Assembly: GCA_017534745.1 (NCBI GenBank)
Contig: JAFXVX010000013.1
Location: forward strand, 210,342-274,341
Direction: 5' to 3'
Length of the DNA stretch: 64,000 nt
Origin: Bacteroidales bacterium
GTDB taxonomy: Bacteria; Bacteroidota; Bacteroidia; Bacteroidales; UBA932
Shown here: one piece after another, positions 30,443 through 38,360 of the stretch
Layout of the letters: every line of letters starts with the position of its first letter
Position numbering within the stretch: position 1 is the first letter of the stretch
Notes under the pieces: model-generated
What the model saw: the letters and a program-made list of their open reading frames with translations, nothing else
What the model was told of the DNA's origin: nothing
The model's database searches: none
Translations under genes and position numbers: made by a program

Positions 30443-32114
30443 ATTCTCCCTGGACATTGAGCCCGGCCTTCCAAGGCACGGGCTTTTTCATTGTCAGGAA
30501 GCCACGAATGGCTGCTTTGAGGACGAAACGCCGCCGAATCCTGAACTTGCAGGAGCCGAAGGCGGAGAGCGATACGCCCCTGCCATAATAGGCCGGGGCG
30601 CTGAAGGATCCTGGGATATCCCGTTCATACGCATAGACCCTGTCAGCCCACACGTCGGCGGCAAAACCGGTGACACGGAAAAAGCCTTTGGCCAGTTTTC
30701 CAGTGTAACCGGCTTCCAGGTATGACAGCACGCCGTAACGCTTCGAAAAGACCATTTCAAGGCGGGCGTCCGCCGACCATTTTCCGAAGCTCGAACGGAG
30801 CTCAGTCCGGAAGCCGTGGCGAGAGGCCTGGTAGGTGTAAAGATTGGTGTAAACCTTTGACTGTATGAGGAAATTGGAAGACAACCTGAAGGAGTACTGC
30901 GCTGAAGCCTTTATGCGGGCCCTCGAAGTGTCTCCGGATTTCGGAAGGGACGCAGCCTCGAATGATAGGACAACTTTATGCCGCTGCTCGGACGAGCCGA
31001 AGCCCTCCTTTCCGGAGACGGGGACATAGCGCCCGCCGGCGTACTCCGCCGCGAGCGCTCCGCCGTACTCACCGTTCTTTTTACCCGAATAACCGGAAGG
31101 GATGACCGACGCCCTGAGACCTGTCTTGAAACCCTTGAAGGAAGGCGTGGAAACGGTGATGATGCCGGCGCAGCGCCCCTTAAGGGCCTGCACGGCGACC
31201 TCCCCGGCAAGGCCCCAGCCGCGGATGCTCACCGCGGCGTCGGCCGAAACCCGGACGGACGGCTTCCTGAGCACGTTCTCCCCTATTACGTGTACTCCGG
31301 CCTGACCGCTCGCGAAAAGGATACTCCAGGCGGCGCCGGCGCTGATGTCCCGGAACGAATCGGTCGCGACAAACAGCGTGAGGTCATTGCGGGCAAAGCC
31401 CATGCTCGCGCCAAGGCCTCTGAAGGAGCCCGGCGAGGAATAGGAAAAGGAAGGTGATAGTCCGGACGGGCGCTTTGTCAGAGACGAGACGCCGTAGATC
31501 CCGGACAGGGAAAAACCGCTCCAAATCGAAAGCCCCTGCCCGAAGCGCAGGTTGTAATCGCCTGCGATGAGTGACCAGGGCCTTCGCCGGCCATAGACCG
31601 TCGCATTCGCCCTGAGGCCGTAGGGCGAATAGGCGGCCGAGCACTCGAAGCGCCCGCCTATGGAAAAACGGTCCTTGACGCCGTAGCCGATCCTGCTGCC
31701 GGTGCGGAACGACCCCTTGGCTATCAGGTCGTTATGGAAAATCAACGTGTCCTTTGCCGGAGCGCCGGGGGCGGAGCGGGAAGCGAAGGAGACAAAGGGC
31801 GCCATCGCTTCTGCGATCCCCCCGGCGAAGCCGTCCACGAGGGACAACTCCATCACTGACAGGACATCTCCGCACCTTGTCCGGTAATCCTGAAGGGATG
31901 CCGCCTGGTAGGCCGTGAAAAGGCCGGAGGAAAGCAGGCGGCTCACCGGAGCGAAATTGATTGCAAGAGGGTGTGACTCAAGGGCCTCGAAGCGCTCCAG
32001 GACGCTCTCGTCGAGCTCCTCGGCGGAGGATGCACCGGTCAGGATGAGTATCTCCCGGATGCGGTCTTCCCCGGAAATGGCGAAGATAAGGGACAGTATG
32101 ACGAGAAGGCTCAT
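30432..32114 (-). CDS. ComEA-like helix-hairpin-helix and outer-membrane barrel protein
   Basis: 560 residues. An N-terminal signal-like hydrophobic segment (MSLLVILSLIFAISG) is followed by a region (about 30-115) resembling the helix-hairpin-helix part of Bacteroidetes ComEA-type proteins: ELDESVLERFEALESHPLAI with NFAPVSRLLSSGLFTAYQAA. From about residue 130 the protein is a string of amphipathic beta strands with aromatic girdles (IAGDYNLRFGQGLSIWSGFS; GYTGKLAKGFFRVTGFAADV), ending in phenylalanine (GEFTF) as outer-membrane barrels do. A role in DNA uptake is suggested by the annotation of relatives but is not shown. It overlaps the zinc-ribbon gene by 4 bases and convergently overlaps mltD by 11. 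Confidence 0.7.
   Translation of the reverse strand: MSLLVILSLIFAISGEDRIREILILTGASSAEELDESVLERFEALESHPLAINFAPVSRLLSSGLFTAYQAASLQDYRTRCGDVLSVMELSLVDGFAGGIAEAMAPFVSFASRSAPGAPAKDTLIFHNDLIAKGSFRTGSRIGYGVKDRFSIGGRFECSAAYSPYGLRANATVYGRRRPWSLIAGDYNLRFGQGLSIWSGFSLSGIYGVSSLTKRPSGLSPSFSYSSPGSFRGLGASMGFARNDLTLFVATDSFRDISAGAAWSILFASGQAGVHVIGENVLRKPSVRVSADAAVSIRGWGLAGEVAVQALKGRCAGIITVSTPSFKGFKTGLRASVIPSGYSGKKNGEYGGALAAEYAGGRYVPVSGKEGFGSSEQRHKVVLSFEAASLPKSGDTSRARIKASAQYSFRLSSNFLIQSKVYTNLYTYQASRHGFRTELRSSFGKWSADARLEMVFSKRYGVLSYLEAGYTGKLAKGFFRVTGFAADVWADRVYAYERDIPGSFSAPAYYGRGVSLSAFGSCKFRIRRRFVLKAAIRGFLTMKKPVPWKAGLNVQGEFTF
30460..30488 (+). terminator. Terminator of the parAB operon
   Basis: AGCCCG (30460-30465) and CGGGCT (30479-30484) enclose an inner GCCTT/AAGGC stem, followed by TTTTT. 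It lies 17 bases past the mltD stop and within the 3' end of the convergent gene. Confidence 0.8.
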
Positions 32115-32491
32115 AAAAGGTAGCTCCTCTCAAGGGAGAATATCCTCGTCGGTGTCATGTAATATCTCATGTCGTAACAGTGGCACTCAGTGCGGGTTCC
32201 CCTTTTTATAAATGAGGTAATGTACTCCGGCTTGAAGCCCATCTGGGCAAGATCCACGAGGGACATCGCTGTGACTCCCATCCGGAGCAGCTTACCTAGG
32301 ACATCATGATTGCGCTCAAGGGCCGCGTTGACCCTGTGCTTTATTACGCGGCCGTTGTGGTGCGACTTGTTGTGGTAGGAGTTGCGGCATCCGCAGGAAC
32401 AGAATTTCTTGTCCGAACGGTCGCCGTAATCGAGGGGTTCGCCGCACTCGAGGCAGTAGCGCCTCTCTTTTGTTTTAAGGTCGTATCCCAT
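32111..32491 (-). CDS. Zinc-ribbon DNA-binding-like protein
   Basis: 126 residues. A four-cysteine zinc ribbon lies at about residues 10-40: RYCLECGEPLDYGDRSDKKF followed by CSCGCRNSYHNK, a treble-clef layout seen in small nucleic-acid-binding proteins. A helical second half (NAALERNHDVLGKLLRMG; ALVDLAQ-like SLVDLAQMGFKPEYIT) follows, ending in a strand-rich tail RIFSLERSYLL. It starts at a promoter with one mismatch and shares a 4-base overlap with the ComEA-like gene, so they are co-transcribed. The pair is common in Bacteroidales; the function is unproven. Confidence 0.7.
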   Translation of the reverse strand: MGYDLKTKERRYCLECGEPLDYGDRSDKKFCSCGCRNSYHNKSHHNGRVIKHRVNAALERNHDVLGKLLRMGVTAMSLVDLAQMGFKPEYITSFIKRGTRTECHCYDMRYYMTPTRIFSLERSYLL

Positions 32492-32513
32492 GTTCCGGTC
32501 TTTCTCTCGGCCG

Positions 32514-32544
32514 CAAAGATTGCAAGGGGAAATGTGCCCTGCAA
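32514..32544 (-). promoter_or_regulatory. Promoter of the zinc-ribbon/ComEA-like operon
   Basis: Minus-strand TTG (complement 32542-32544), 20 bases, AATCTTTG (complement 32514-32521), one mismatch to TAnnTTTG, 22 bases before the ATG at 32491. Confidence 0.55.
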
Positions 32545-32736
32545 GGGTTTATAAAAAAGATTTTTGAGATTTTTTTGTTTTTTAAATACCTATGAAAAAA
32601 CGAGCGTAAAAATAAATTGAGGGGTAGAAAAGAAAAATGTATAAAAAACCGCAAAAGTCTTTAAAAAACATAAATATCCGTACCCCAAAGGGCCTTTTGC
32701 GATGGATTTACACTCCCCTTGTCCTTACTTTGCCGT

Positions 32737-32773
32737 CGGCTTATTCCACCAGGGTGCGCACCCGGAGAAGCCG
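32737..32773 (+). promoter_or_regulatory. Nested palindrome in the ssb leader
   Basis: CGGCTT (32737-32742) pairs with AAGCCG (32768-32773) around the perfect 12-base palindrome GGGTGCGCACCC (32752-32763). It ends 31 bases before the ssb ATG. It may be an mRNA leader structure or an operator. The rest of the gene-free stretch 32492-32804 is A/T-rich, and no clear plus-strand -7/-33 pair was found. Confidence 0.4.
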
Positions 32774-32804
32774 TGGTGAACAACAAAACAATAAAGTAAA
32801 GACA

Positions 32805-33152
32805 ATGGAACAGATCAACAGAATCGAACTAAGGGGTTATGTCGGCTTCACCCACATGAACACCTTCGGAGACTCGCGCATGGTGCGATTCTCCCTCGGC
32901 ACAAGTTATTTCTACAAAGCCTCGGACGGCTCCGCCGCCGTCGAGACGACCTGGCACAACGTTTCCGTCTGGGACGGCCGCAGCGACGTCAACATCGACG
33001 ACATCAAAAAGGGTACTATCGTAGAAGTGGTCGGCCGCATGAAAGGGACCAAATACACGACCGCCGAAGGCGTCGTGAAGACCTTCTATGAAGTAGTCCC
33101 CTACAGCGTAAAAATACTGGAAGGCAAGATGCAGCCCCAATGCAGTTTCTGA
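32805..33152 (+). CDS. ssb: Single-stranded DNA-binding protein
   Basis: 115 residues from the ATG at 32805; a longer frame from 32637 adds 56 unrelated residues and is rejected. OB-fold SSB pattern: NRIELRGYVG, VRFSLGTSYFYKASDG, ETTWHNVSVWDGR, IKKGTIVEVVGRMKGTKYTT and FYEVVPYSVKIL. It binds single-stranded DNA as a tetramer in replication and repair. It lacks the long acidic C-terminal tail of housekeeping SSB (the end is EGKMQPQCSF), so partner recruitment through the usual acidic tip is absent. This short form is common in Bacteroidetes. The next gene begins 1 base after its stop. Confidence 0.88.
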   Translation: MEQINRIELRGYVGFTHMNTFGDSRMVRFSLGTSYFYKASDGSAAVETTWHNVSVWDGRSDVNIDDIKKGTIVEVVGRMKGTKYTTAEGVVKTFYEVVPYSVKILEGKMQPQCSF

Positions 33153-33153
33153 G

Positions 33154-33903
33154 ATGAAAAAGACAGTCCTGCTAGTACTTCTCCTTGCCCTCTCCTGCTC
33201 CATCAAGGAGGACAGGACAGGCTGCCCCTGCCGGCTTACGGTCGTACTCACCGAAGCCGGCGGGGTGGACGGAGAGGACATGGTGCTTGGAATCAGCGGG
33301 CTCCCGGACGTCAGGCTCGCCGGAGCAAAGATACCGGCCACGGTCGAACGTACCGTCGAAAAGGGCGTCCACAGGGTGACGGCCTTCTGTGGTGACGAGG
33401 GTATGGTGCTTCGCTCCGGTGTGCTCTCCGTCCCTTACGGGGAGGCCTGCGGCCCCCTGATGGCAAGGGCCGAGAGCATAGAGTGCGTCAGCGAGGGCGC
33501 AATTGACACCGTAAGGCTTCGAAAGCAGCATATAGTCCTGACATTCAGGCTGGATCCATCCGGGAGCGGAGTCCGCGTCAAGAGCCCCTGGAACGGACTC
33601 TCTGTCAGCGACCTTTCCCCGGCGGCCGGCGATTACCGCGCCCTCGCGGTGCGGACCGGACCGGGCGAATTCAAAGTGCTCCTCCCGCGCCAGGGTGACG
33701 CATCGATGGTGGCGGACATCCTGGGCGGCGACGGAGCCGTCGCGCAGACGCTTCCGGTCGGGAATATGCTCCTCAGCGCCGGCTATGATTTCGAAGCGGA
33801 GAATCTCGACGACGCGATAATCTGCCTGGACAAGGCCCCGGACGGGTTTTCGGTAAGTATCAGTGAATGGGAAAAGGGAGAGGCCGATGAGGTCAATGTC
33901 TGA
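33154..33903 (+). CDS. FimB/Mfa2-family fimbrial anchor-like lipoprotein
   Basis: 249 residues. Lipoprotein signal MKKTVLLVLLLALSC, then the family-typical SIKEDRTGCPCRLTVVL (lipobox cysteine followed by E-D/R-x-CP-C). The remaining beta-rich part shows HRVTAFCGDEGMVLRSGVLS and a second lobe from about residue 125 (QHIVLTFRLDPSGSG), as in the two-domain Mfa2/FimB proteins that anchor and limit the length of fimbriae in Porphyromonas. No fimbrillin shaft gene is adjacent; fimbrillin-like proteins occur elsewhere in the window. It probably shares a transcript with ssb, 1 base apart, which is an odd pairing. Confidence 0.7.
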   Translation: MKKTVLLVLLLALSCSIKEDRTGCPCRLTVVLTEAGGVDGEDMVLGISGLPDVRLAGAKIPATVERTVEKGVHRVTAFCGDEGMVLRSGVLSVPYGEACGPLMARAESIECVSEGAIDTVRLRKQHIVLTFRLDPSGSGVRVKSPWNGLSVSDLSPAAGDYRALAVRTGPGEFKVLLPRQGDASMVADILGGDGAVAQTLPVGNMLLSAGYDFEAENLDDAIICLDKAPDGFSVSISEWEKGEADEVNV

Positions 33904-33912
33904 GATTTTTAA

Positions 33913-33920
33913 TATCTTTG
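33913..33920 (+). promoter_or_regulatory. -7 element before the beta-propeller gene
   Basis: TATCTTTG, a perfect TAnnTTTG match, lies 21 bases before the ATG at 33942. No -33 TTG was found at the right distance. Confidence 0.45.
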
Positions 33921-33941
33921 TTCTCCCAAAGGAGACAAAGG

Positions 33942-35237
33942 ATGAATCTGAAGGCACTTGCCCTCGCGGCCCTGCTCTTTCCCCCTGCGCTTGCCGCGCA
34001 GGTAAGGGCCGTGCCGCCCATCGTCCACCCAGATCTGGGAGATTCCTTCTCCAAGGACGGCATCCACATCACCCTCATCGCCAAAAGGCAGTACTACAAG
34101 CCCACGGACACGCTTACGGCCGACAGCAACGTCCGCTCCCCAAAGTCCGTCAGCGTGACTCCGGACGGGACGAAGTTCTACGTCAACGCCCTGGAAGGCG
34201 GAAACACTGTGGTCTTCGAGACCTCGTCCCTGAGGAAGATGGCCGTGGTGAGCCACAAGATCACCTCGGAAAAGGATTCCCTCTGGGTAAAGTCGCCGCA
34301 GTTTTTCTCCTTCCACAGGGTACGGAAAGATCCCGACACCTTCACAGGGAAGCCGGTAGAAGGGACATTCTCCCACGGAGGCAAGTATTTCTGGGTCCCC
34401 TATTACAGGAGAAACTACGACCACAACGCCGTCGAGCCCTCCGCCGTAGCCGTAATCAACACCCTGACTGACAGGATAGTCCGCATCTTCGAGACCGGTC
34501 CCCTGCCCAAGATGATAGCAACCTCTCCGGACAGCAGGGTCATCGCCGTGACCCACTGGGGAGACAACACGGTCGGGCTCATAGACATCGCCAGCTGGGA
34601 TCCCGCCGAGTGGCACTACTCCGACCTCATCACCGTGGAGTACAAGCTTGCGCTCAACTTCTCGCCGGCAGTGACCGTCGATCGGGATGTCAACAGCGGC
34701 TTCTGCCTCCGCGGCACCGTATTCACGCCGGACGGGAAGTACCTTCTAGTCGGCTGTATGGGCGGCAGCGGCGGCATCGCCGTCATCGACATGACGACAA
34801 GGACCTACCTTGGCCGCATCTTCGGTATGCGCTCCAACCTCCGCCATCTCGTCCTCCGCGACGGCTGGCTCTATATGAGTATCAATAACGCCGGTTATAT
34901 TCAGAAAGTCCCTCTGCAGACCGTCCTGGATGCCATTCCTCAGATGAAAGGGAGGATTGCACGCATAGACGGCATCTCCGAATGCAAGGTCCCGGCCGGA
35001 GCCAGGACCATAGAACTCTCCCCGGACGGGAAGTATGTTTTCGCAGCGTGCAATTTCTCAAGCCGCCTTGCGATAGTGGATGCGGAAAAAATGGTCCTGG
35101 TCGGGCAGATGCCGGTGGACTCGTATCCTGTCGGGCTGGATCTCTCCCGCGACGGCTCGCTTATCTTCGTCACCTCGCAGGCCCGCATGGGCTACGGAGG
35201 CAACTGCGTCGGCATCTACCGCATCGAGTACGATTAG
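33942..35237 (+). CDS. Secreted YncE-like beta-propeller protein
   Basis: 431 residues from the ATG at 33942, which opens the signal peptide MNLKALALAALLFPPALAAQ; a frame eight residues longer begins before it. The mature part is a string of propeller blades with repeated (S/T)PDG or SPDS turns: VTPDGTKFYVNALEGGNTV, FSHGGKYFWVPYY, ATSPDSRVIAVTHWGDNTVG, FTPDGKYLLVGCMGGSGGIA, LSPDGKYVFAACNFSSRLAI and LSRDGSLIFVTSQ. YncE-type propellers act in binding and are found in the periplasm or at the surface. The ligand is unknown. It overlaps the convergent NlpC/P60 gene by 4 bases. Confidence 0.82.
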   Translation: MNLKALALAALLFPPALAAQVRAVPPIVHPDLGDSFSKDGIHITLIAKRQYYKPTDTLTADSNVRSPKSVSVTPDGTKFYVNALEGGNTVVFETSSLRKMAVVSHKITSEKDSLWVKSPQFFSFHRVRKDPDTFTGKPVEGTFSHGGKYFWVPYYRRNYDHNAVEPSAVAVINTLTDRIVRIFETGPLPKMIATSPDSRVIAVTHWGDNTVGLIDIASWDPAEWHYSDLITVEYKLALNFSPAVTVDRDVNSGFCLRGTVFTPDGKYLLVGCMGGSGGIAVIDMTTRTYLGRIFGMRSNLRHLVLRDGWLYMSINNAGYIQKVPLQTVLDAIPQMKGRIARIDGISECKVPAGARTIELSPDGKYVFAACNFSSRLAIVDAEKMVLVGQMPVDSYPVGLDLSRDGSLIFVTSQARMGYGGNCVGIYRIEYD

Positions 35238-35752
35238 TCTTCCGGAAGGATGCGCCGGGCCGTCATATAGCGCATCAGGTAATATGGATGTGAAAATTTC
35301 TGCAACTCCACCCCGCCGGAAACGGCACAGTGGATAAAAGTGAAATTACACCTTGCAAGGTCCACATCGACGACTATCCCTATATGGCCTATCTCCCTGA
35401 CGCCCTGACGTTTGCCGAAAAAGACCAGGTCTCCGCGCCTGAGCTCCTGCACGTCGTCGATCTCCTTGCCGACTTTGATCTGCGTCCAGGTGTACCTGGG
35501 GATGTCCAGTCCGATTCCCGAGTAAGCCTTCCTCACAAAGGACGAACAGTCATACTTGTCCGGCCCCGTCGCACCGAGAAGATAAGGTGTCCCCATAAAG
35601 GTCTTGGCATACGAAATCAGCGAATCCGCCAGCTCCGTCGGGCTCACCCTGAAGGCCAGGCTGTCAATATACGTAACCTCCTGCCCCTGCGCCGACGTCA
35701 TCGCCGCGAGAGACAGGATGATTGCTATACAAATCTCTCCAAGTTTTTTCAT
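35234..35752 (-). CDS. NlpC/P60-family cell-wall hydrolase
   Basis: 172 residues. Signal peptide MKKLGEICIAIILSLAAMTS with AQGQ, then an NlpC/P60 (C40) domain: the catalytic cysteine in YDCSSFVRKAYSGIGL (about residue 68), the histidine in IGHIGIVVDVD and a third residue in FTFIHCAVSGG. TPYLLGATGP and RRGDLVFFG are family landmarks. These enzymes cut peptide stems of peptidoglycan in the periplasm, usually between D-Glu and the diamino acid. There are no SH3 or other targeting domains, so it is a minimal form. A divergent gene starts 87 bases away. Confidence 0.92.
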   Translation of the reverse strand: MKKLGEICIAIILSLAAMTSAQGQEVTYIDSLAFRVSPTELADSLISYAKTFMGTPYLLGATGPDKYDCSSFVRKAYSGIGLDIPRYTWTQIKVGKEIDDVQELRRGDLVFFGKRQGVREIGHIGIVVDVDLARCNFTFIHCAVSGGVELQKFSHPYYLMRYMTARRILPED

Positions 35753-35801
35753 TCAAATAAAAAACTTGCAATTAGTGCGCCAAATTACAGATTTTTTTTC
35801 A

Positions 35802-35809
35802 TATATTTG
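35802..35809 (+). promoter_or_regulatory. -7 element of the 154-aa gene
   Basis: TATATTTG, a perfect -7 match, 30 bases before the ATG at 35840; the -33 region is A/T-rich without a clear TTTG. Confidence 0.5.
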
Positions 35810-35839
35810 CAGGGTATGCGCCTATAAACGCACTTTTTG

Positions 35840-36301
35840 ATGGAGTCCTATCCTCTCGATATTGAGAAGATCTATTATTCTCGGGATATGCTGTCGCTTC
35901 CGACCGACGGCGGAGAGGTAACCCTTTCCCTCGGCGCGTGGCTCAACACAGACCCCATCAGGATCCACAAGATGATTGTCAGGGAGAAGACTCTCCACGT
36001 GGACCAGGCCGAAGTATTCAACCCCCTTATCAGCAAGCTCAGAAGAGCGGATCCCGCTTATTTTAAAAGAGTTATGGGTCTGCGCATCACCATTGATTTT
36101 CCCGGATTCGGCACCGACATCGAAGCCAAGATCCCCTTCGACAACGACCCCATCGCTTTCTACAAATGGTGGCGCAAGGGCAAGCACGAGGAGACCGTCT
36201 ATCTCTCCCCCGTCAACCAGTTCCGCCTTTTCCAAAAGGTCTCCCTGATGGAGCCCAAGGTGATGCTGAAAAAAGACATCGATTTCGTCAAGACCTTCTG
36301 A
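35840..36301 (+). CDS. Hypothetical protein, 153 aa
   Basis: Start taken at the ATG at 35840 (the preceding codon is TTG). No signal peptide and no membrane segment. Sequence landmarks are MLSLPTDGGEVTLSLGAWLN, KTLHVDQAEVFNPLISKLRR, ITIDFPGFGTDIEAKIPFDN and a terminal FQKVSLMEPKVMLKKDIDF. It looks like a small alpha/beta cytoplasmic protein with GC-rich codon use like the core genes. No family recognised. It precedes the pseudouridine synthase gene by 12 bases and is probably co-transcribed, so a link to RNA modification or translation is conceivable but only inferred. Confidence 0.7.
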   Translation: MESYPLDIEKIYYSRDMLSLPTDGGEVTLSLGAWLNTDPIRIHKMIVREKTLHVDQAEVFNPLISKLRRADPAYFKRVMGLRITIDFPGFGTDIEAKIPFDNDPIAFYKWWRKGKHEETVYLSPVNQFRLFQKVSLMEPKVMLKKDIDFVKTF

Positions 36302-36313
36302 TTTCCCCAGGCC

Positions 36314-37285
36314 ATGACAGTCCTTTCCGTCCGCGAAGACACAACCCTGCTCCCCTTCCTTCTGGCGTCGTTTCCGGAGCGGAGCCGTACCTCCGTCAAG
36401 GAGATGCTCTCCAAGGGGATGGTCTGCGTCGGAGGCGAGAGCGTGACAACCTTCAATTTTCCGCTCCACAAAGGGCAAAGGGTTGAAATCCTTCCCAAAG
36501 GCATCTCAGTGGCACGCTCCAAAAAGAGTGACGCGCTCGAGAGCCTGACCGGAAAGGGAGTCCGCATCCTCCACGAGGACGCCCACCTTCTCGTCGTTGA
36601 CAAACCTTCCGGCATGCCGACGATTGCCGAGGGCGGCAAGCGCACCGGCGGCCTTTCGCTCTACCGCCTTCTCAACGACTACCTCCGCATCAGCGCCGCC
36701 TCCGCGAGAAAGGAGGCTCTCCTTTCCGGCGGCCCCGTGGACCGTTCCACCCCGCGCGTCTGGATAGTCCACCGCATCGACAAAGGGACCTCCGGCATCC
36801 TCCTTTTCGCCAAGGACGAGAGGACCAAAGACCTTCTCCAGAGCAAGTGGAAGGAGATTGTTTCCGAGAGAAAATACATCGCCTTCGCCGAAGGCTACAT
36901 TGCCGAAGGCGGCCGCATCGAAAGTTACCTCCGGGAGAACGACAAATCCCTCAAAGTCACCTCATGGGACACTCCCTCCGACGGCGCCAAACTCGCTGTG
37001 ACCCATTACAAACCCCTCCAGCACATCTACAAGAGAGGTTCTTCAAAGACCGTCCTCTGGACAAAGACCGAATTCTCCCTTGAGACCGGCCGCAAGAACC
37101 AGATCCGTGTCCACTCCGCCCTCATCGGCCACCCCATCGCCGGCGACGAAAAATACGGCGCCTCGTCCAACCCCATCGGCCGGCTCGCCCTCCACGCCGC
37201 CACCCTCGCCTTCCGCGACCCTTACTCCCCCCGCCTCCTCCGCTTCACCTCCCCCCTCCCCGAAGCGTTCAACAAATTCGAATAG
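36314..37285 (+). CDS. RluA/RluD-family pseudouridine synthase
   Basis: 323 residues. An S4-like RNA-binding segment at the N-terminus (SVKEMLSKGMVCVGGESVTT) precedes the catalytic domain. The active-site motif is HRIDKGTSGILLFAKDERTK, where the family has HRLD with the catalytic aspartate; here the leucine is an isoleucine, a conservative change. Other landmarks are LLVVDKPSGMPTI, TGRKNQIRVH and HPIAGDEKYG. It isomerises specific uridines in rRNA or tRNA. The RluA, RluC and RluD classes cannot be separated by eye. Likely co-transcribed with the 153-aa gene. Confidence 0.9.
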   Translation: MTVLSVREDTTLLPFLLASFPERSRTSVKEMLSKGMVCVGGESVTTFNFPLHKGQRVEILPKGISVARSKKSDALESLTGKGVRILHEDAHLLVVDKPSGMPTIAEGGKRTGGLSLYRLLNDYLRISAASARKEALLSGGPVDRSTPRVWIVHRIDKGTSGILLFAKDERTKDLLQSKWKEIVSERKYIAFAEGYIAEGGRIESYLRENDKSLKVTSWDTPSDGAKLAVTHYKPLQHIYKRGSSKTVLWTKTEFSLETGRKNQIRVHSALIGHPIAGDEKYGASSNPIGRLALHAATLAFRDPYSPRLLRFTSPLPEAFNKFE

Positions 37286-37401
37286 CGTGGCGGATAATCA
37301 GTTATATCACAGACCATTACGCAAAAGCCTGTAGTTGATTTGGAGCATAGGCTTTCGCACAAATTATTAATCTTCAAACAGTTAAAAGCCACGAATACCT
37401 T

Positions 37402-38319
37402 ATGGAAACATTCACGATTGAAGGATCCGGAAGATACAAGCTGGTGACGGCGGTGTCGAGGCCGGAAGGGCAGCCGAAGGCGGTGCTGCAGATGGTCCAC
37501 GGGATGGCAGAGCACAAGGAGCGCTACTACCCGATGATGGAGTTCCTCTCCGAGAGGGGTTACATCTGCGTGATGAACGACCTCAGGGGCCACGGCGCCT
37601 CGGTGGAGAGCGAGAAGGATCTCGGTTTCTTCGGTAGGGGCGGCTACAGGAACCTCGTTGAGGATGAGCGTCTCGTGACGCTCTGGGCCCGCAACGAGTT
37701 CCCCGGCCTGCCGATCTACCTCTACGGCCACAGCATGGGCTCGATGATAGTCCGTGAATACATCAAAAAGAACGACGACCTGATCTCCGGCCTTGTCGTC
37801 TGCGGCAGCCCCAGCGCCAACGGCGCGGTAGGCTTCGCGAAGTTCCTTGCAGTGATGGTGTGGATGTTCAACGGCTGGCGCTACCGTTCCTCCTTCCTCC
37901 AGTCCATCGCGACGGGAGGCTACGACAAAGTCTTCAAGAAGGAGCAGACGCCGAACTCATGGATCTGCACGGACAAGAACGTCGTGGACATCTACAATGC
38001 TGACCCGCTGTGCGGTTTCCGTTTCACGGCAAACGGCTACCACGCCCTTTTCGCCCTGCTGAAATCCATCTACTCCAAGGGCGGCTGGCAGCTCAAGAAC
38101 CCCGGCCTGCCGATTATGTTTATAGCCGGCGCTGAGGACCCGTGCATTGTGAGCACGAAGAAATACTCGGAGGCAGTCAACTTCCTTCGCGACAGGGGCT
38201 ACACCTCAGTCACCTCGAAGATCTACCCCGAGATGCGTCACGAAATCCACAACGAGCCTGGCAAGGAAGCCGTCTGGCAGGACATCGTGAGCGCGATGGA
38301 GCTCTGGAGCTCCAAATAG
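37402..38319 (+). CDS. Alpha/beta hydrolase, monoacylglycerol-lipase-like
   Basis: 305 residues, no signal peptide. Serine hydrolase of the S33/lysophospholipase type: VLQMVHGMAEHKERYYPMME at the oxyanion region, NDLRGHGASVESEKDLGFF, the nucleophile elbow YGHSMGSMIVREYI (serine near residue 115), MFIAGAEDPCIVSTKKYSEA for the acid, and PEMRHEIHNEPGKE for the histidine. It probably hydrolyses lipid esters such as monoacylglycerol or lysophospholipid. Standing alone with about 115 bases before it, in which I saw only a weak hairpin (37324-37355) and no clear promoter. Confidence 0.85.
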   Translation: METFTIEGSGRYKLVTAVSRPEGQPKAVLQMVHGMAEHKERYYPMMEFLSERGYICVMNDLRGHGASVESEKDLGFFGRGGYRNLVEDERLVTLWARNEFPGLPIYLYGHSMGSMIVREYIKKNDDLISGLVVCGSPSANGAVGFAKFLAVMVWMFNGWRYRSSFLQSIATGGYDKVFKKEQTPNSWICTDKNVVDIYNADPLCGFRFTANGYHALFALLKSIYSKGGWQLKNPGLPIMFIAGAEDPCIVSTKKYSEAVNFLRDRGYTSVTSKIYPEMRHEIHNEPGKEAVWQDIVSAMELWSSK

Positions 38320-38327
38320 AGAGTAGG

Positions 38328-38355
38328 AGATACTCTCGCTGGCGCTCGGTATGAC
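38328..38355. repeat. Degenerate REP-like repeat copy
   Basis: Starts GAGATACTCTCGC and ends CTCGGTATGACA, a diverged copy of the dispersed repeat, in the 41-base space between two convergent genes. Confidence 0.5.
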
Positions 38356-38360
38356 AAGTT

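Noticed and set aside
32637-32804. 56-residue N-terminal extension of SSB
   Set aside because: The extension is A/T-rich and unlike SSB, holds a palindrome, and the ATG at 32805 gives the family start.
37286-37401. Hairpin AAAGCCT/AGGCTTT between the pseudouridine synthase and hydrolase genes
   Set aside because: 7-bp stem with an 18-base loop and no T-run; too weak to call a terminator.
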